Shown here: positions 6,307 to 12,934 of the stretch, in pieces
How the letters are laid out: each line of letters starts with the position of its first letter
How positions within the stretch are numbered: position 1 is the stretch's first letter
DNA from: JACCTH01 sp050741915
GTDB lineage: Bacteria > Actinomycetota > Acidimicrobiia > Spongiisociales > ZC4RG35
Direction: 5' to 3'
DNA length: 17,402 nt
NCBI GenBank assembly: GCA_050741915.1
Contig: JBOGEX010000022.1
Location: forward strand, 1-17,402
Program-made: the position numbers and the translations under genes
The notes under the pieces: model-generated
Told to the model about the DNA's origin: nothing
Database searches by the model: none
Seen by the model: only the letters and a program-made list of their open reading frames with translations

Positions 6307-7487
6307 CTGACAAACTCAGAGTCCGCGTTTACAACGTCCACTTCGGGGATGCGGTTTTAGTGACGGTTCCGGATCGCACATCCGCGGGTAACCCCATCAC
6401 TCGGCGGATCCTCATCGACGTTGGCAATGCCCCTCTGGTGGCGAGCGCCATCGGCGGCGACGATTCGGTCTTTCAACCAGTCATCGACGACATCTTGGAC
6501 CAGCTTGGTGGCAAGGCGCTCGATCTGTATGTGCTGACTCATGAGCACCTCGATCATGCCCAGGGCCTCCTCCATGCCGACCGCAAGCTCTTTCCTGCTG
6601 GCGAGTTCCAACAGAAGTTCAAGGTGAGGCATGTTTGGCTCACGCCCTCCGCCCACCCGGACTACTACGACATGCCCGGGCACGAAAAAGCCAAGAAACA
6701 ATTCACGTTGGCTGCGGAGCAATACCGAGCGATCAGCTCCTATCTGCGGACAACTGCTGTCGAGTTGATGCCGTCATTTCAAAGTCTGCTGGCCAACAAC
6801 AACCCGCAGAGCACCAAAGCCTGCGTCGAGTACATCCGCAATCTGAACCCGAAGCGAACCCATTACGTGCATCGGGGGGTGAGCCTCACGGGCAAACACG
6901 GCTTCCGGGATGTGAAGTTTTCGATCTGGGCACCGGAAGAAGACACGTCTGAGTACTACGGCCGGTTCCAACCGCTGGGCTTGCTTGAAGCGCCAGCGGC
7001 CGGTGCGACCGCCGCCGAGCCTCCCTCCCCGCCCGCTGGTGTCGACCTGGGAGCGTTCCTCAACTTGGTCGAATCTCGAACACTGGGAATCGCGGACAAC
7101 CTCCTCACGATCGATGCTGCCGCTAACAACACCAGCATCGTGTTCCTGCTCGAGTGGCGGGGCTGGAAGCTGCTCTTTGCCGGCGACGCCGAGATCCGCA
7201 GCTGGAAAACCATGAACCGTCAAGGAGTCCTGTCCCCGGTTCACTTCCTCAAAGTGTCACACCACGGCAGCCACAACGGAACGCCGGAAGCCGATCTTTT
7301 CGAGGCGTTACTGCCGAAGAAGCCGAGCGACAATCGCAAGCGCCGGGCCGCCGTCTCGACCTGGACGGAAACCTACGGCGGCATACCCCACACCCCGACC
7401 GATAACCGACTCAAGTCGCGGGCTGCGTTGTTTAGCACCCTTGACGATCAAACGGCCTTGTTCTTTGAGCTGGAGTTCAAGGGTTGA
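6303..7487 (+). CDS. ComEC-like metallo-beta-lactamase-fold hydrolase
   Basis: A 394-residue MBL-fold protein, second gene of the operon; its ATG overlaps the protease stop by four bases (ATGA). The N-terminus VRVYNVHFGDAVLV with later ILIDVG is typical of ComEC-type stand-alone domains. Metal ligands are visible in THEHLDH (His80, His82, Asp84, His85), LLFAGDAE (Asp295) and KVSHHGSHNGTP (His320, His321, His324). There are no membrane segments, so it is not the DNA-import ComEC itself. A low-complexity Ala/Pro linker (residues 229-246) divides it. Related stand-alone proteins may cleave phosphodiester bonds, but the substrate here is not predictable. Tight coupling with a protease and a lipase-like enzyme suggests one joint system. 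Confidence 0.8.
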   Translation: MTDKLRVRVYNVHFGDAVLVTVPDRTSAGNPITRRILIDVGNAPLVASAIGGDDSVFQPVIDDILDQLGGKALDLYVLTHEHLDHAQGLLHADRKLFPAGEFQQKFKVRHVWLTPSAHPDYYDMPGHEKAKKQFTLAAEQYRAISSYLRTTAVELMPSFQSLLANNNPQSTKACVEYIRNLNPKRTHYVHRGVSLTGKHGFRDVKFSIWAPEEDTSEYYGRFQPLGLLEAPAAGATAAEPPSPPAGVDLGAFLNLVESRTLGIADNLLTIDAAANNTSIVFLLEWRGWKLLFAGDAEIRSWKTMNRQGVLSPVHFLKVSHHGSHNGTPEADLFEALLPKKPSDNRKRRAAVSTWTETYGGIPHTPTDNRLKSRAALFSTLDDQTALFFELEFKG

Positions 7488-7501
7488 CGGAGGCGCGTCC
7501 A

Positions 7502-8854
7502 GTGCGGCAGGCGGTTGTGGTTATTCATGGTATGGGAGAGCAGCGTCCGCTCGAGACTTTGAGTCAGTTCGTTCGTGTCGCCCTCCCCGGTACCAAGTCG
7601 GTTCTCTATTCCCGCCCGGACATGGTCACTGATTCCTTCGAATCGCGCCGTTATCTCGCTCCGCGCCAGCCGTTTGCGGGCGAACCGGAGGTATATGCCC
7701 AGACCGAGTTCTACGAATACCACTGGGCCCATCACATGCAAGGCAACCGCATCGGCGACCTCGTTCCGAGCTTTCGGCGGATCCTGCTGCGCCTCCCTCA
7801 CAAGGTTCCTCACGGATTGCGCTTTCTCTGGGCTCTGTTTTGGATCGGCGTCGGGTGGCTGTTGTGGTCGGTGTTCTGGGGTCCTTTGTCGGAGCTTGAG
7901 CTGCGAGGCTTTCTCGCCGATCCCTTGGAAGCGATCCTCGGTGGTGGCGTGGTTGGTCTGGCGCTGGGTTTCTTGGCCAGCCGGGTCCTTCCCAAGTGGC
8001 TGACCTCGAGCTTTGTCGATGTCGTCCGCTACTTGGACGCCTCGCCCCGTTCTTACGAGGTCCGGCGGGCAATCCGCAAGGGAATCTGCGATTTGCTGCA
8101 AGGTCTCCACGACAGCGCCCGCTACCAACGGATCGTCATCGTCGCCCACAGCTTGGGCACCTACATCGCCTACGACGCCATCACGTATTTGTGGGCGCAG
8201 ATGAATACCGATTACCCACGTTCAGGGGTAGGAGATGGGACGCCCGAGGGACTAGAAGTTTTAGAAGACGCTGCCTCGGCGCTGCCGGCCGATCTGGAAA
8301 GTTTTCGGTCGGCCCAGCGGAGTTTGTGGTCGGGAGTCCGCCGCCAGGGAAATCCGTGGCTTGTGACCGATCTGGTCAGTCTTGGCAGCCCGATGTATTT
8401 CGCCGACATTCTGTATACGCGCAATCGCCGCGTTTTCGAAGATCGCGTGAGGATTCGCGAGATGCCGACATGCCCGCCTGAACCCGAAACCGGTGTCAGG
8501 AACAACGTTCGCAAGACCCGCCTGTGGTTTTCGTATCCCAAGAATGGCCGACGGGTTCTCTATCACGGCGCTCCTTTTGCGGTCGTACGGTGGACGAACA
8601 TTTGGTTCCCAGCCCGGTGGGGAGTCTTCGGTGATTGGTTTGGGGGACCGGTCGCACCTCTCTTCGGTGACGGGATCTCTGATCGCCCGGTTTCGTGCAA
8701 ATCGAAATGGCGTTGGGTGCCGGGCTATCCCCACGCCCTCTACCTCAAGCCTCGGACCCAGGCCGATCCGGTAGTTCGAGAACTACACGAGGCGATGGAT
8801 CTGGCATCGACGGCCTGGGCTCAACGGAGCCTGCCCAAGAACTCCGATCGATGA
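7502..8854 (+). CDS. Membrane-anchored alpha/beta hydrolase (serine esterase/lipase-like)
   Basis: Third gene of the operon. I chose GTG at 7502 because GGAGG (7489-7493) lies eight bases before it; TTG at 7484, overlapping the MBL stop, would add six residues. The N-terminus VVVIHGMGEQRP is the oxyanion-side strand and loop of this hydrolase family. AHSLGTYIAYDA is the nucleophile elbow with Ser217 (GTG numbering). SLGSPMYFADIL follows later. Two hydrophobic stretches (about residues 106-127, LWALFWIGVGWLLWSVFW, and 143-163, GGGVVGLALGFLASRVL) form a hairpin membrane anchor inserted before the elbow. So a cytoplasmic-facing, membrane-bound lipase or esterase is likely. Length is 450 residues. 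Its role next to a protease and an MBL enzyme is unknown. Confidence 0.75.
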   Translation: MRQAVVVIHGMGEQRPLETLSQFVRVALPGTKSVLYSRPDMVTDSFESRRYLAPRQPFAGEPEVYAQTEFYEYHWAHHMQGNRIGDLVPSFRRILLRLPHKVPHGLRFLWALFWIGVGWLLWSVFWGPLSELELRGFLADPLEAILGGGVVGLALGFLASRVLPKWLTSSFVDVVRYLDASPRSYEVRRAIRKGICDLLQGLHDSARYQRIVIVAHSLGTYIAYDAITYLWAQMNTDYPRSGVGDGTPEGLEVLEDAASALPADLESFRSAQRSLWSGVRRQGNPWLVTDLVSLGSPMYFADILYTRNRRVFEDRVRIREMPTCPPEPETGVRNNVRKTRLWFSYPKNGRRVLYHGAPFAVVRWTNIWFPARWGVFGDWFGGPVAPLFGDGISDRPVSCKSKWRWVPGYPHALYLKPRTQADPVVRELHEAMDLASTAWAQRSLPKNSDR

Positions 8855-9000
8855 CGTCCAGTTCGAGAGTATGGACCTTCTTTCCAACTCGGAGATGTCA
8901 AGGGCAATCGAGGAAAAGTACGTCTGAAGGTCATGAACATGTCGCAGTGGTGGGCACGATCATGACCACCAGCCCTTCGCTTCTGTTCAGAGGCGGGAGC

Positions 9001-9210
9001 CTAGGAACTCTCTGAAAGGCAACTCTCGCCGGTGCTCCAGTCGGCTTCTGCGCAATCGAGAACGTGGCGAAGGGCTCTGGCAATCATCGAGCCTCTCGAT
9101 CGAAAAGGAACCTCTCCCACCCTGTGATGGAACTCAACAACCCGGTCGACAGGCAAGGCGGTCCCGATCTGGCGTAAGCCACGGCCCAAGTAGTAATCGC
9201 TTGTTGCCAC
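9001..9210 (-). CDS. Ribbon-helix-helix protein, copy D (best preserved)
   Basis: A 69-residue RHH protein that starts with GTG at 9210, with GGAG just upstream on the minus strand. The N-terminal MATSDYYLGRGLRQI carries the family signature. The core is TALPVDRVVEFHHRVGEV then PFRSRGSMIARALRHVL, ending with DCAEADW. Of the five copies it is the only one with an intact frame, a plausible ribosome binding site and the full N-terminal signature. It may be the functional member. No toxin gene is next to it on the same strand; the protease operon and the HicA-like module flank it on the opposite strand. Confidence 0.65.
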   Translation of the reverse strand: MATSDYYLGRGLRQIGTALPVDRVVEFHHRVGEVPFRSRGSMIARALRHVLDCAEADWSTGESCLSESS

Positions 9211-9273
9211 GTCTCCAACCGACGGGCGATAAGCGATGTCGCGCGTTTCATTTTCGCGCTATTCGCGGATCAG
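9001..9273. repeat. RHH repeat unit D
   Basis: Fourth unit, from the RHH stop (9001) to the right flank at 9252-9273, which starts TTTCGCG, contains a second TTCGCG and ends GGATCAG. It agrees with unit C at 19 of 22 positions. The left GACCCTTTGACA motif is absent. The 8855-9000 stretch before it shows no gene. Confidence 0.5.
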
Positions 9274-9362
9274 CTCTTGTTGGCGTCGTCTTCGGCTAGC
9301 AGCACCCCATGGCCCTCGACGGGCGTCTACCCCAATGGGTAGCGGAATCCGTCGGCCGCGCT

Positions 9363-9400
9363 GTTGACAACAGGCAACACAGGTGTTGTAGCCTGTCAAC
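9363..9400 (+). promoter_or_regulatory. Promoter/operator dyad of the HicA-like module
   Basis: TTGACA (9364-9369) is a consensus -35 box. The stretch is framed by GTTGACA (9363-9369) and TGTCAAC (9394-9400), with inner halves AACAC (9376-9380) and GTGTT (9383-9387), forming an imperfect dyad of 38 bases. A weak -10 (TTGTAG, 9387-9392) at 17-base spacing puts the transcript start almost at the ATG (9401), so the mRNA is probably leaderless. The dyad covers the whole promoter, as expected for autorepression by the HTH partner. Confidence 0.55.
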
Positions 9401-9637
9401 ATGCCGAGGCGGCGTCATCCCAACAAGGATGTCGAGAAGGCGCTGGCGGAGGCAGAGCATTCAGGATGGACTGTTGAACCAACCAGATCCGGACATCGAT
9501 GGGGAGTTCTGCGCTGCTCTCGACAGACACGCGATGGTTGCCAGCTGTCGATTTGGTCGACTCCAAGAGTTCCCGAGAATCATGCGCGCCAGATACGCCG
9601 AGCTATGGCTCGTTGCCCGCACACTGAAGGTGACTAA
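9401..9637 (+). CDS. Small HicA-like putative toxin
   Basis: A 78-residue basic protein. KDVEKALAEAEHSGWTVEPT followed by RSGHRWGVLRCS and CQLSIWSTPRVPENHARQIR recalls the small dsRNA-binding-like fold of HicA toxins, with conserved Gly-His and a C-terminal His on a helix. The similarity is in pattern only, so toxin identity is an inference. It is preceded directly by an operator dyad and overlaps its partner by one base (TAATG), the usual arrangement of a toxin-antitoxin pair with the toxin first. No ribosome binding site precedes the ATG, in line with a leaderless transcript. Confidence 0.55.
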   Translation: MPRRRHPNKDVEKALAEAEHSGWTVEPTRSGHRWGVLRCSRQTRDGCQLSIWSTPRVPENHARQIRRAMARCPHTEGD

Positions 9638-10170
9638 TGCCTGTTTATGAGTTCACATTGATTGTTGAAGGCCCCGACCTACAGGAAGAGGGGCCCTTGG
9701 ATGCGCTATTTGACGCGGGATTCGACGATGCAACCATCGGGCGGGTAGGCACTATTCAGTTTCTTGAGTTTGATCGGGAAGCGGAGTCGTTCGCCGAAGC
9801 GGTGCTCTCCACAACCGTGAGCCTCGAATCTGCCATTCCAGGCGTTCGGGTAGGGCACCTCGAGCCAGACGACCTTTTAACCATAAGCGAGATTTCTGAC
9901 CGAGTCGGGCGGACGCGGGAGAGCGTGCGATTGCTTATCAGCGGAGAGCGCGGGCCAGGTGGCTTTCCGGCCCCAGCGACACACTTCCGGAGTCGCCAAC
10001 GGATGTGGAGGTGGCAGGAGGTGGCAATTTGGTTTGCCGAGGCGTTAGGCGAGGCTCGATTCGCCGATGGAGCGGGGAGATCACATTTCATCACCGCGTT
10101 TAATGCGGGCCTGAAATGGCGAAATGTCGACGAGGATCTGCAGCGACAGATCGAACGTCGAGTCATTTGA
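9637..10170 (+). CDS. HTH DNA-binding protein, putative antitoxin partner
   Basis: A 177-residue protein translated from an ATG that overlaps the stop of the HicA-like gene. Residues 80-137 (LLTISEISDRVGRTRESVRL, then FPAPATHFRSRQRMWRWQEV) form a MerR/AlpA-like winged HTH with the typical WRW-x-x-V-x-x-W ending. Residues 1-70 (MPVYEFTLIVEGPDL ... LDALFDAGFDDATIG) are a small alpha/beta domain, perhaps the toxin-contacting part. The two-domain layout and position fit an antitoxin that represses the dyad at 9363-9400. I do not know a named family for the pair. Confidence 0.6.
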   Translation: MPVYEFTLIVEGPDLQEEGPLDALFDAGFDDATIGRVGTIQFLEFDREAESFAEAVLSTTVSLESAIPGVRVGHLEPDDLLTISEISDRVGRTRESVRLLISGERGPGGFPAPATHFRSRQRMWRWQEVAIWFAEALGEARFADGAGRSHFITAFNAGLKWRNVDEDLQRQIERRVI

Positions 10171-10180
10171 GATTGTCTCT

Positions 10181-10439
10181 GACCCTTTGACAGGTCGGCC
10201 GCGGCTTAAGCGTCTATAGGCGGGCGATGATCTCCCGCCTCCCACTTGGCCTCGGGATATTCGAGGAAATGACGGAGAGCTTCGGCAATCATCGAGGTTC
10301 GCGAACGGAAGGGGCGCTCGTTGACTCGACGATCGAACTTGACAACTAGATCGACGGGCAGGGCAGAGGCATCTGGCGCAATCCGCGCCGGACGCCGCTG
10401 AGGCCGTGGCGCGGGTTCAAGACAAGAGCATGAACGCAC
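10181..10439. repeat. RHH repeat unit E
   Basis: Fifth unit. GACCCTTTGACA (10181-10192) matches unit A exactly over 12 bases, 14 bases beyond the RHH stop. The right-hand TTTCGCG element expected about 57 bases past the RHH N-terminus is missing there. A copy (TTTCGCG, then TCGCGGAT) occurs at 10836-10852, about 380 bases too far. This suggests that new DNA, including the small frame at 10430-10558, split the unit. Confidence 0.45.
10206..10439 (-). CDS. Ribbon-helix-helix copy E with altered N-terminus
   Basis: The C-terminal part SALPVDLVVKFDRRVNERPF, then RSRTSMIAEALRHFLEYPEA, aligns fully with copies A-D. The expected RRGLRQ lies in a different frame (near 10376-10390). A one-base deletion near 10370-10378 replaced the original N-terminus by an unrelated basic, proline-rich run (CLEPAPRPQRRPARIAPD). 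GTG at 10439 gives 77 residues; whether it is expressed is unclear. It may be a pseudogene like copies B and C. The RHH core itself is undamaged. Confidence 0.45.
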   Translation of the reverse strand: MRSCSCLEPAPRPQRRPARIAPDASALPVDLVVKFDRRVNERPFRSRTSMIAEALRHFLEYPEAKWEAGDHRPPIDA

Positions 10440-10558
10440 TAATCATCGACGCCCGAAGGACCGAAATTGACCGGGTACGCGGCGAGAAAGATTTCACGTC
10501 GCGAGCCAGACGCCTCATCAAGCGAGACCAGGAGCTCTTGGAGCGACTGGCTCGTTGA
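10430..10558 (+). CDS. Small basic protein, possible RHH-antitoxin fragment
   Basis: A 42-residue frame (MNALIIDARRTEIDRVRGEK, then DFTSRARRLIKRDQELLERL). It overlaps the N-terminal codons of copy E on the opposite strand by ten bases. The pattern ID-RVRG-x-x-x-x-SRARRLI recalls the helical half of an RHH protein. There is no convincing ribosome binding site. It could be a remnant or a short real gene. Confidence 0.3.
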   Translation: MNALIIDARRTEIDRVRGEKDFTSRARRLIKRDQELLERLAR

Positions 10559-11050
10559 TCCGATACCTGACGCTTGCAGCGGACACTGCGGGCAAATCGG
10601 TGCGCCCGCTTTCACCCAGCCATCGTGAGAGAGGCACGGCAAGGAATGGCTCCACCAGGAGCATGTATCGCGTTCCTCGCCGCCAGCGGTCGCTCGATGC
10701 CTTCGTTGATGAGTCAATAATTCAATAGCGTCTTGACGACGTCGTTCGCGGGTCTTTGATCTTGATTGATGAACCTGACCAAACGAGAGACACGCCCACA
10801 ACCGACGCGCGAGTAATTCCCGCAAGAGAATCAACTTTCGCGTTCTCGCGGATTCGACATTGAGGAGGTTGCCGGACCGGCGTCGGCAGCTCGGCCTTGG
10901 GGTGAGTCTTGGGCTAACGGTCATGAGGTTTGCCCCCGGACGATGAATCTTGAGCTGATGTCGAGGTAGGAGCGCCGTTACCACCCACTGCGAGCTGTTG
11001 TTCGCTTGTTGATCGACCGATCTCCCCACCGCTTCGAGGGATGGGGAGCT
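10559..11050. other. Non-coding stretch without a supported gene
   Basis: About 490 bases with no recognisable protein on either strand. The only element I can relate to anything else is TTTCGCG at 10836-10842, which matches the right flank of the RHH units. The long open frame on the minus strand (10439-11101) has no family similarity and a composition like random GC-rich DNA. Confidence 0.4.
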
Positions 11051-11068
11051 TGTACTACAATGTAGAAC
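11051..11068 (+). promoter_or_regulatory. Leaderless promoter of the truncated phd gene
   Basis: TACAAT (11056-11061) is a good -10 box seven bases before the ATG at 11069, inside the perfect palindrome CTACA-A-TGTAG (11055-11065). The segment up to and including the ATG matches the minus-strand promoter of the intact phd gene (13793-13773) at 18 of 21 positions, with the same -10 to ATG spacing. No clear -35 box is seen. The palindrome is a likely operator for Phd. Confidence 0.6.
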
Positions 11069-11278
11069 ATGACGAAAGTGGGTATCCGGGCCCTCAAGCA
11101 AAATGCATCGGCTGTCGTCGCTGAGGTTGTGGCTGGGGAAGTGGTGACGATCACCGACCGGGGACGTCAGAAATCTGCCTTTGATCGGAGCGAGTCTCGC
11201 GGAGATAAGTGCGCTCGAGTCCTCGGCGGGTCGACACGTAGAAGCAATGCGCCTGCTGGGCGCCGCGATCGTGCTTAA
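11069..11278 (+). pseudogene. Truncated Phd/YefM antitoxin
   Basis: MTKVGIRALKQNASAVVAEV followed by VAGEVVTITDRGR is the N-terminal half of a Phd/YefM antitoxin and aligns with the intact copy at 13491-13775 (MEIGVRELRQHASRWLARV ... VTDRGRP). After TDRGR (about 11165) the sequence turns into unrelated residues up to TGA at 11278. The C-terminal toxin-binding half and any toxin gene are gone. The cut falls exactly at the end of the DNA-binding half. Confidence 0.6.
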
Positions 11279-11447
11279 CGAAAGTACGGGGGCGACCCTG
11301 CCCCATCAAGCCATCACTCGGTGGCAGTTGGAAGAGCTCGCTAGACAGGGTATTGGGGCGAAGGCAGTCGAGAAGGCACAAGCTGAGGGAAGGCAGATGA
11401 CGCTCGAAGAGGCAATTGAATACGCGACCCGTCTCCTCGTCGACTGA
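11181..11447 (+). pseudogene. C-terminal tail of a LuxR/AfsR-like ATPase regulator
   Basis: The frame gives LAEISALESSAGRHVEAMRL, then LGAAIVLNESTGATLPHQ and GAKAVEKAQAEGRQMTLEEA. This matches the pattern that ends many large actinobacterial regulators and adenylate cyclases (RAARLLGAAEALRE ... W..GR.LTLEEAV). Such proteins have 800-1100 residues; only about the last 85 remain. The nominal start TTG at 11181 has no ribosome binding site. The piece is joined directly to the phd fragment near 11165-11175, so a deletion or insertion junction lies there. Confidence 0.5.
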
Positions 11448-11519
11448 AACAGTCCGACCCGGACCGATCCGGGTGATTGACTGCGGTACTCGCGGGTGTG
11501 GTGATGCGGCAGAGGAGTT

Positions 11520-11760
11520 TGACGTTCCAGGCCCTCTGTCGGTCCAATGCCAGACATGATGAGCGTCACACCACTGAGAGGGTCGGTCACAACCGGGATG
11601 GCGGCAGTGCAGGTCTCTTGCGATCAAGGCCCGTCGCATCGACGGAGGAACCACCCTGGTGGTGCGTCCGATGTCCACCGGTTCGGAGTCGGGTCCGAAC
11701 ACAACCCGGTTGACCTTTGAGTCACAGGCGGTATGTCTGGCCTGGTTGGGTGTTAGGTCT
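11520..11760 (-). pseudogene. HNH endonuclease remnant (DUF222/13E12 type)
   Basis: On the minus strand the frame reads ARHTACDSKVNRVVFGPDSE, VDIGRTTRVVPPSMRRALIA, then RDLHCRHPGCDRPSQWCDAH and HVWHWTDRG. These are the characteristic C-terminal elements of 13E12/DUF222 HNH proteins, including the Cys pair and the His-His of the HNH site. The N-terminal 250 or so residues are missing. Just after GPGTSN the expected NLVLLCRHHH appears only in pieces in other frames (LLCR, then HHHTR), so at least two frameshifts add to the loss. These proteins are repetitive in actinobacterial genomes. Confidence 0.65.
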
Positions 11761-11824
11761 TGTTTGGCCCAAGACGGGACATCCCCGAGCGTCCGGGATC
11801 CGGCCCCCGACGGGCGGGCCGCAG

Positions 11825-12934
11825 TCAGTAGCGATCGCGGAGCATCGAGAAGCTCTTCGTCCACAGTCGCTGGCCGATGAGGCGGGCGCTGAGGTTCCGG
11901 AGCCAGTAGGGGAGGTTGAGAACCTTGGCCTGGCGATCGGTGTGCTCGGCGACCCAGTCCACCCGGGGGCGTCGATGTTGCTCGAAGCGGTGACCCACTT
12001 CGGTTAACGGGGGTCCTGCTTCCAGGATCCTGCCCAGGACCAGCGCGTCCTCCATCGCCAGCGCCGCCCCCTGGGCCATGGTCGGCGCCATCGCATGAAC
12101 CGCATCACCGATCAGCACGACTCGGCCTTGGCTCCAAGGCCGTTGATCGACCTGCTCGAGGGGAGAGAAGTAGCCACTGCCGAGTTGTTCGGCGACCGTC
12201 GCCGCGACCCGGCGAGCAGGTGCACAGAAGCCCTCGAAGTCGAGGAAGGCGTCCCGGTCTTGGGGGGCGGACACTTCGTGGGCCGATGACACAAAGACAT
12301 AGATGCGGTCGGCATCGATCGGAACAGTCAGTAAGAGCCGGCGGGGCCCGTCCATACCGTCCAACAATCGACGTTGATCACGTTGGGAACGACGAACCTC
12401 CAGCTGACGCTACCGAGGCTGGTCGGTCGCACCGCCCCCCTCCGAAGACGGGTCGCGCACCCCCGAGTGGACCCCGTCGGCCCCCACCACGAGGTCGTAG
12501 CTTTCTCGGCGGCCGTCGCTCAGGGTGACCTCGACTGCCTCGGGGTCTTGCTGCAGACCGCTAAGAGTGGTGCCCATCTGCGCACTTGGAAGATCGGCCG
12601 CCAGCGCCTCCCGGAGGTGGTGGCGATGCACGCCCACCGCCGGGCCAACTCCCTGCCAGAAACTCTCCACGTCGACTTCGAACAGCACCTTGCCGGCGGC
12701 AGTGAGATAGCGCTGCCGGCGATTGACCCGGCCGGAGGCGATAACGGGGTCGGCGACTCCGAGATCGGTGAGGGCACCCACGGCATTGCCGGGGAGGTAG
12801 ATGCCGGTCCCACCATCGGTCACCGAGGAACGCTCGATCAACTCGACGTCGAAGTCCTTGCCCCGCAGGGTGCGGGCGAGCGCCAGCCCTCCAATCCCGG
12901 CTCCCACGATCAGAATCCGCGACGGCGCGGCCAT
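11825..12934 (-). pseudogene. FAD-dependent monooxygenase with two compensating frameshifts
   Basis: The N-terminal part (ATG 12934) has the dinucleotide-binding motif ILIVGAGIGGLALARTLRGK and the conserved LVVGADGVHSGVRD. The C-terminal part has GRVVLIGDAVHAMAPTMAQG, the GD motif of class A flavoprotein hydroxylases, and ends at TGA 11827-11825. Between 12445 and 12345 the expected sequence (LGSVSWRFVVPNVINVDCW) lies in another frame, so one indel near the six-C run at 12435-12440 and a compensating one near 12343-12349 break the frame. Joined, the product is about 370 residues, normal for the family. Substrate unknown. Both breaks are at G/C homopolymers, so assembly error is possible and the gene may be intact in the organism. 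Confidence 0.75.

Noticed and set aside
7448..8149. 233-codon minus-strand frame
   Set aside because: Shadow of the alpha/beta hydrolase gene, whose motifs are unambiguous.
1298..10852. Classical integron with attC sites
   Set aside because: No pair of RYYYAAC and GTTRRRY core sites with an imperfect palindrome could be found at the module borders, and the recombinase lacks the integron-specific insertion. The array idea is kept, the integron label is not.
10439..11101. 220-codon minus-strand frame over the non-coding stretch
   Set aside because: Low-information sequence with no domain pattern, overlapping the leaderless phd promoter on the other strand.
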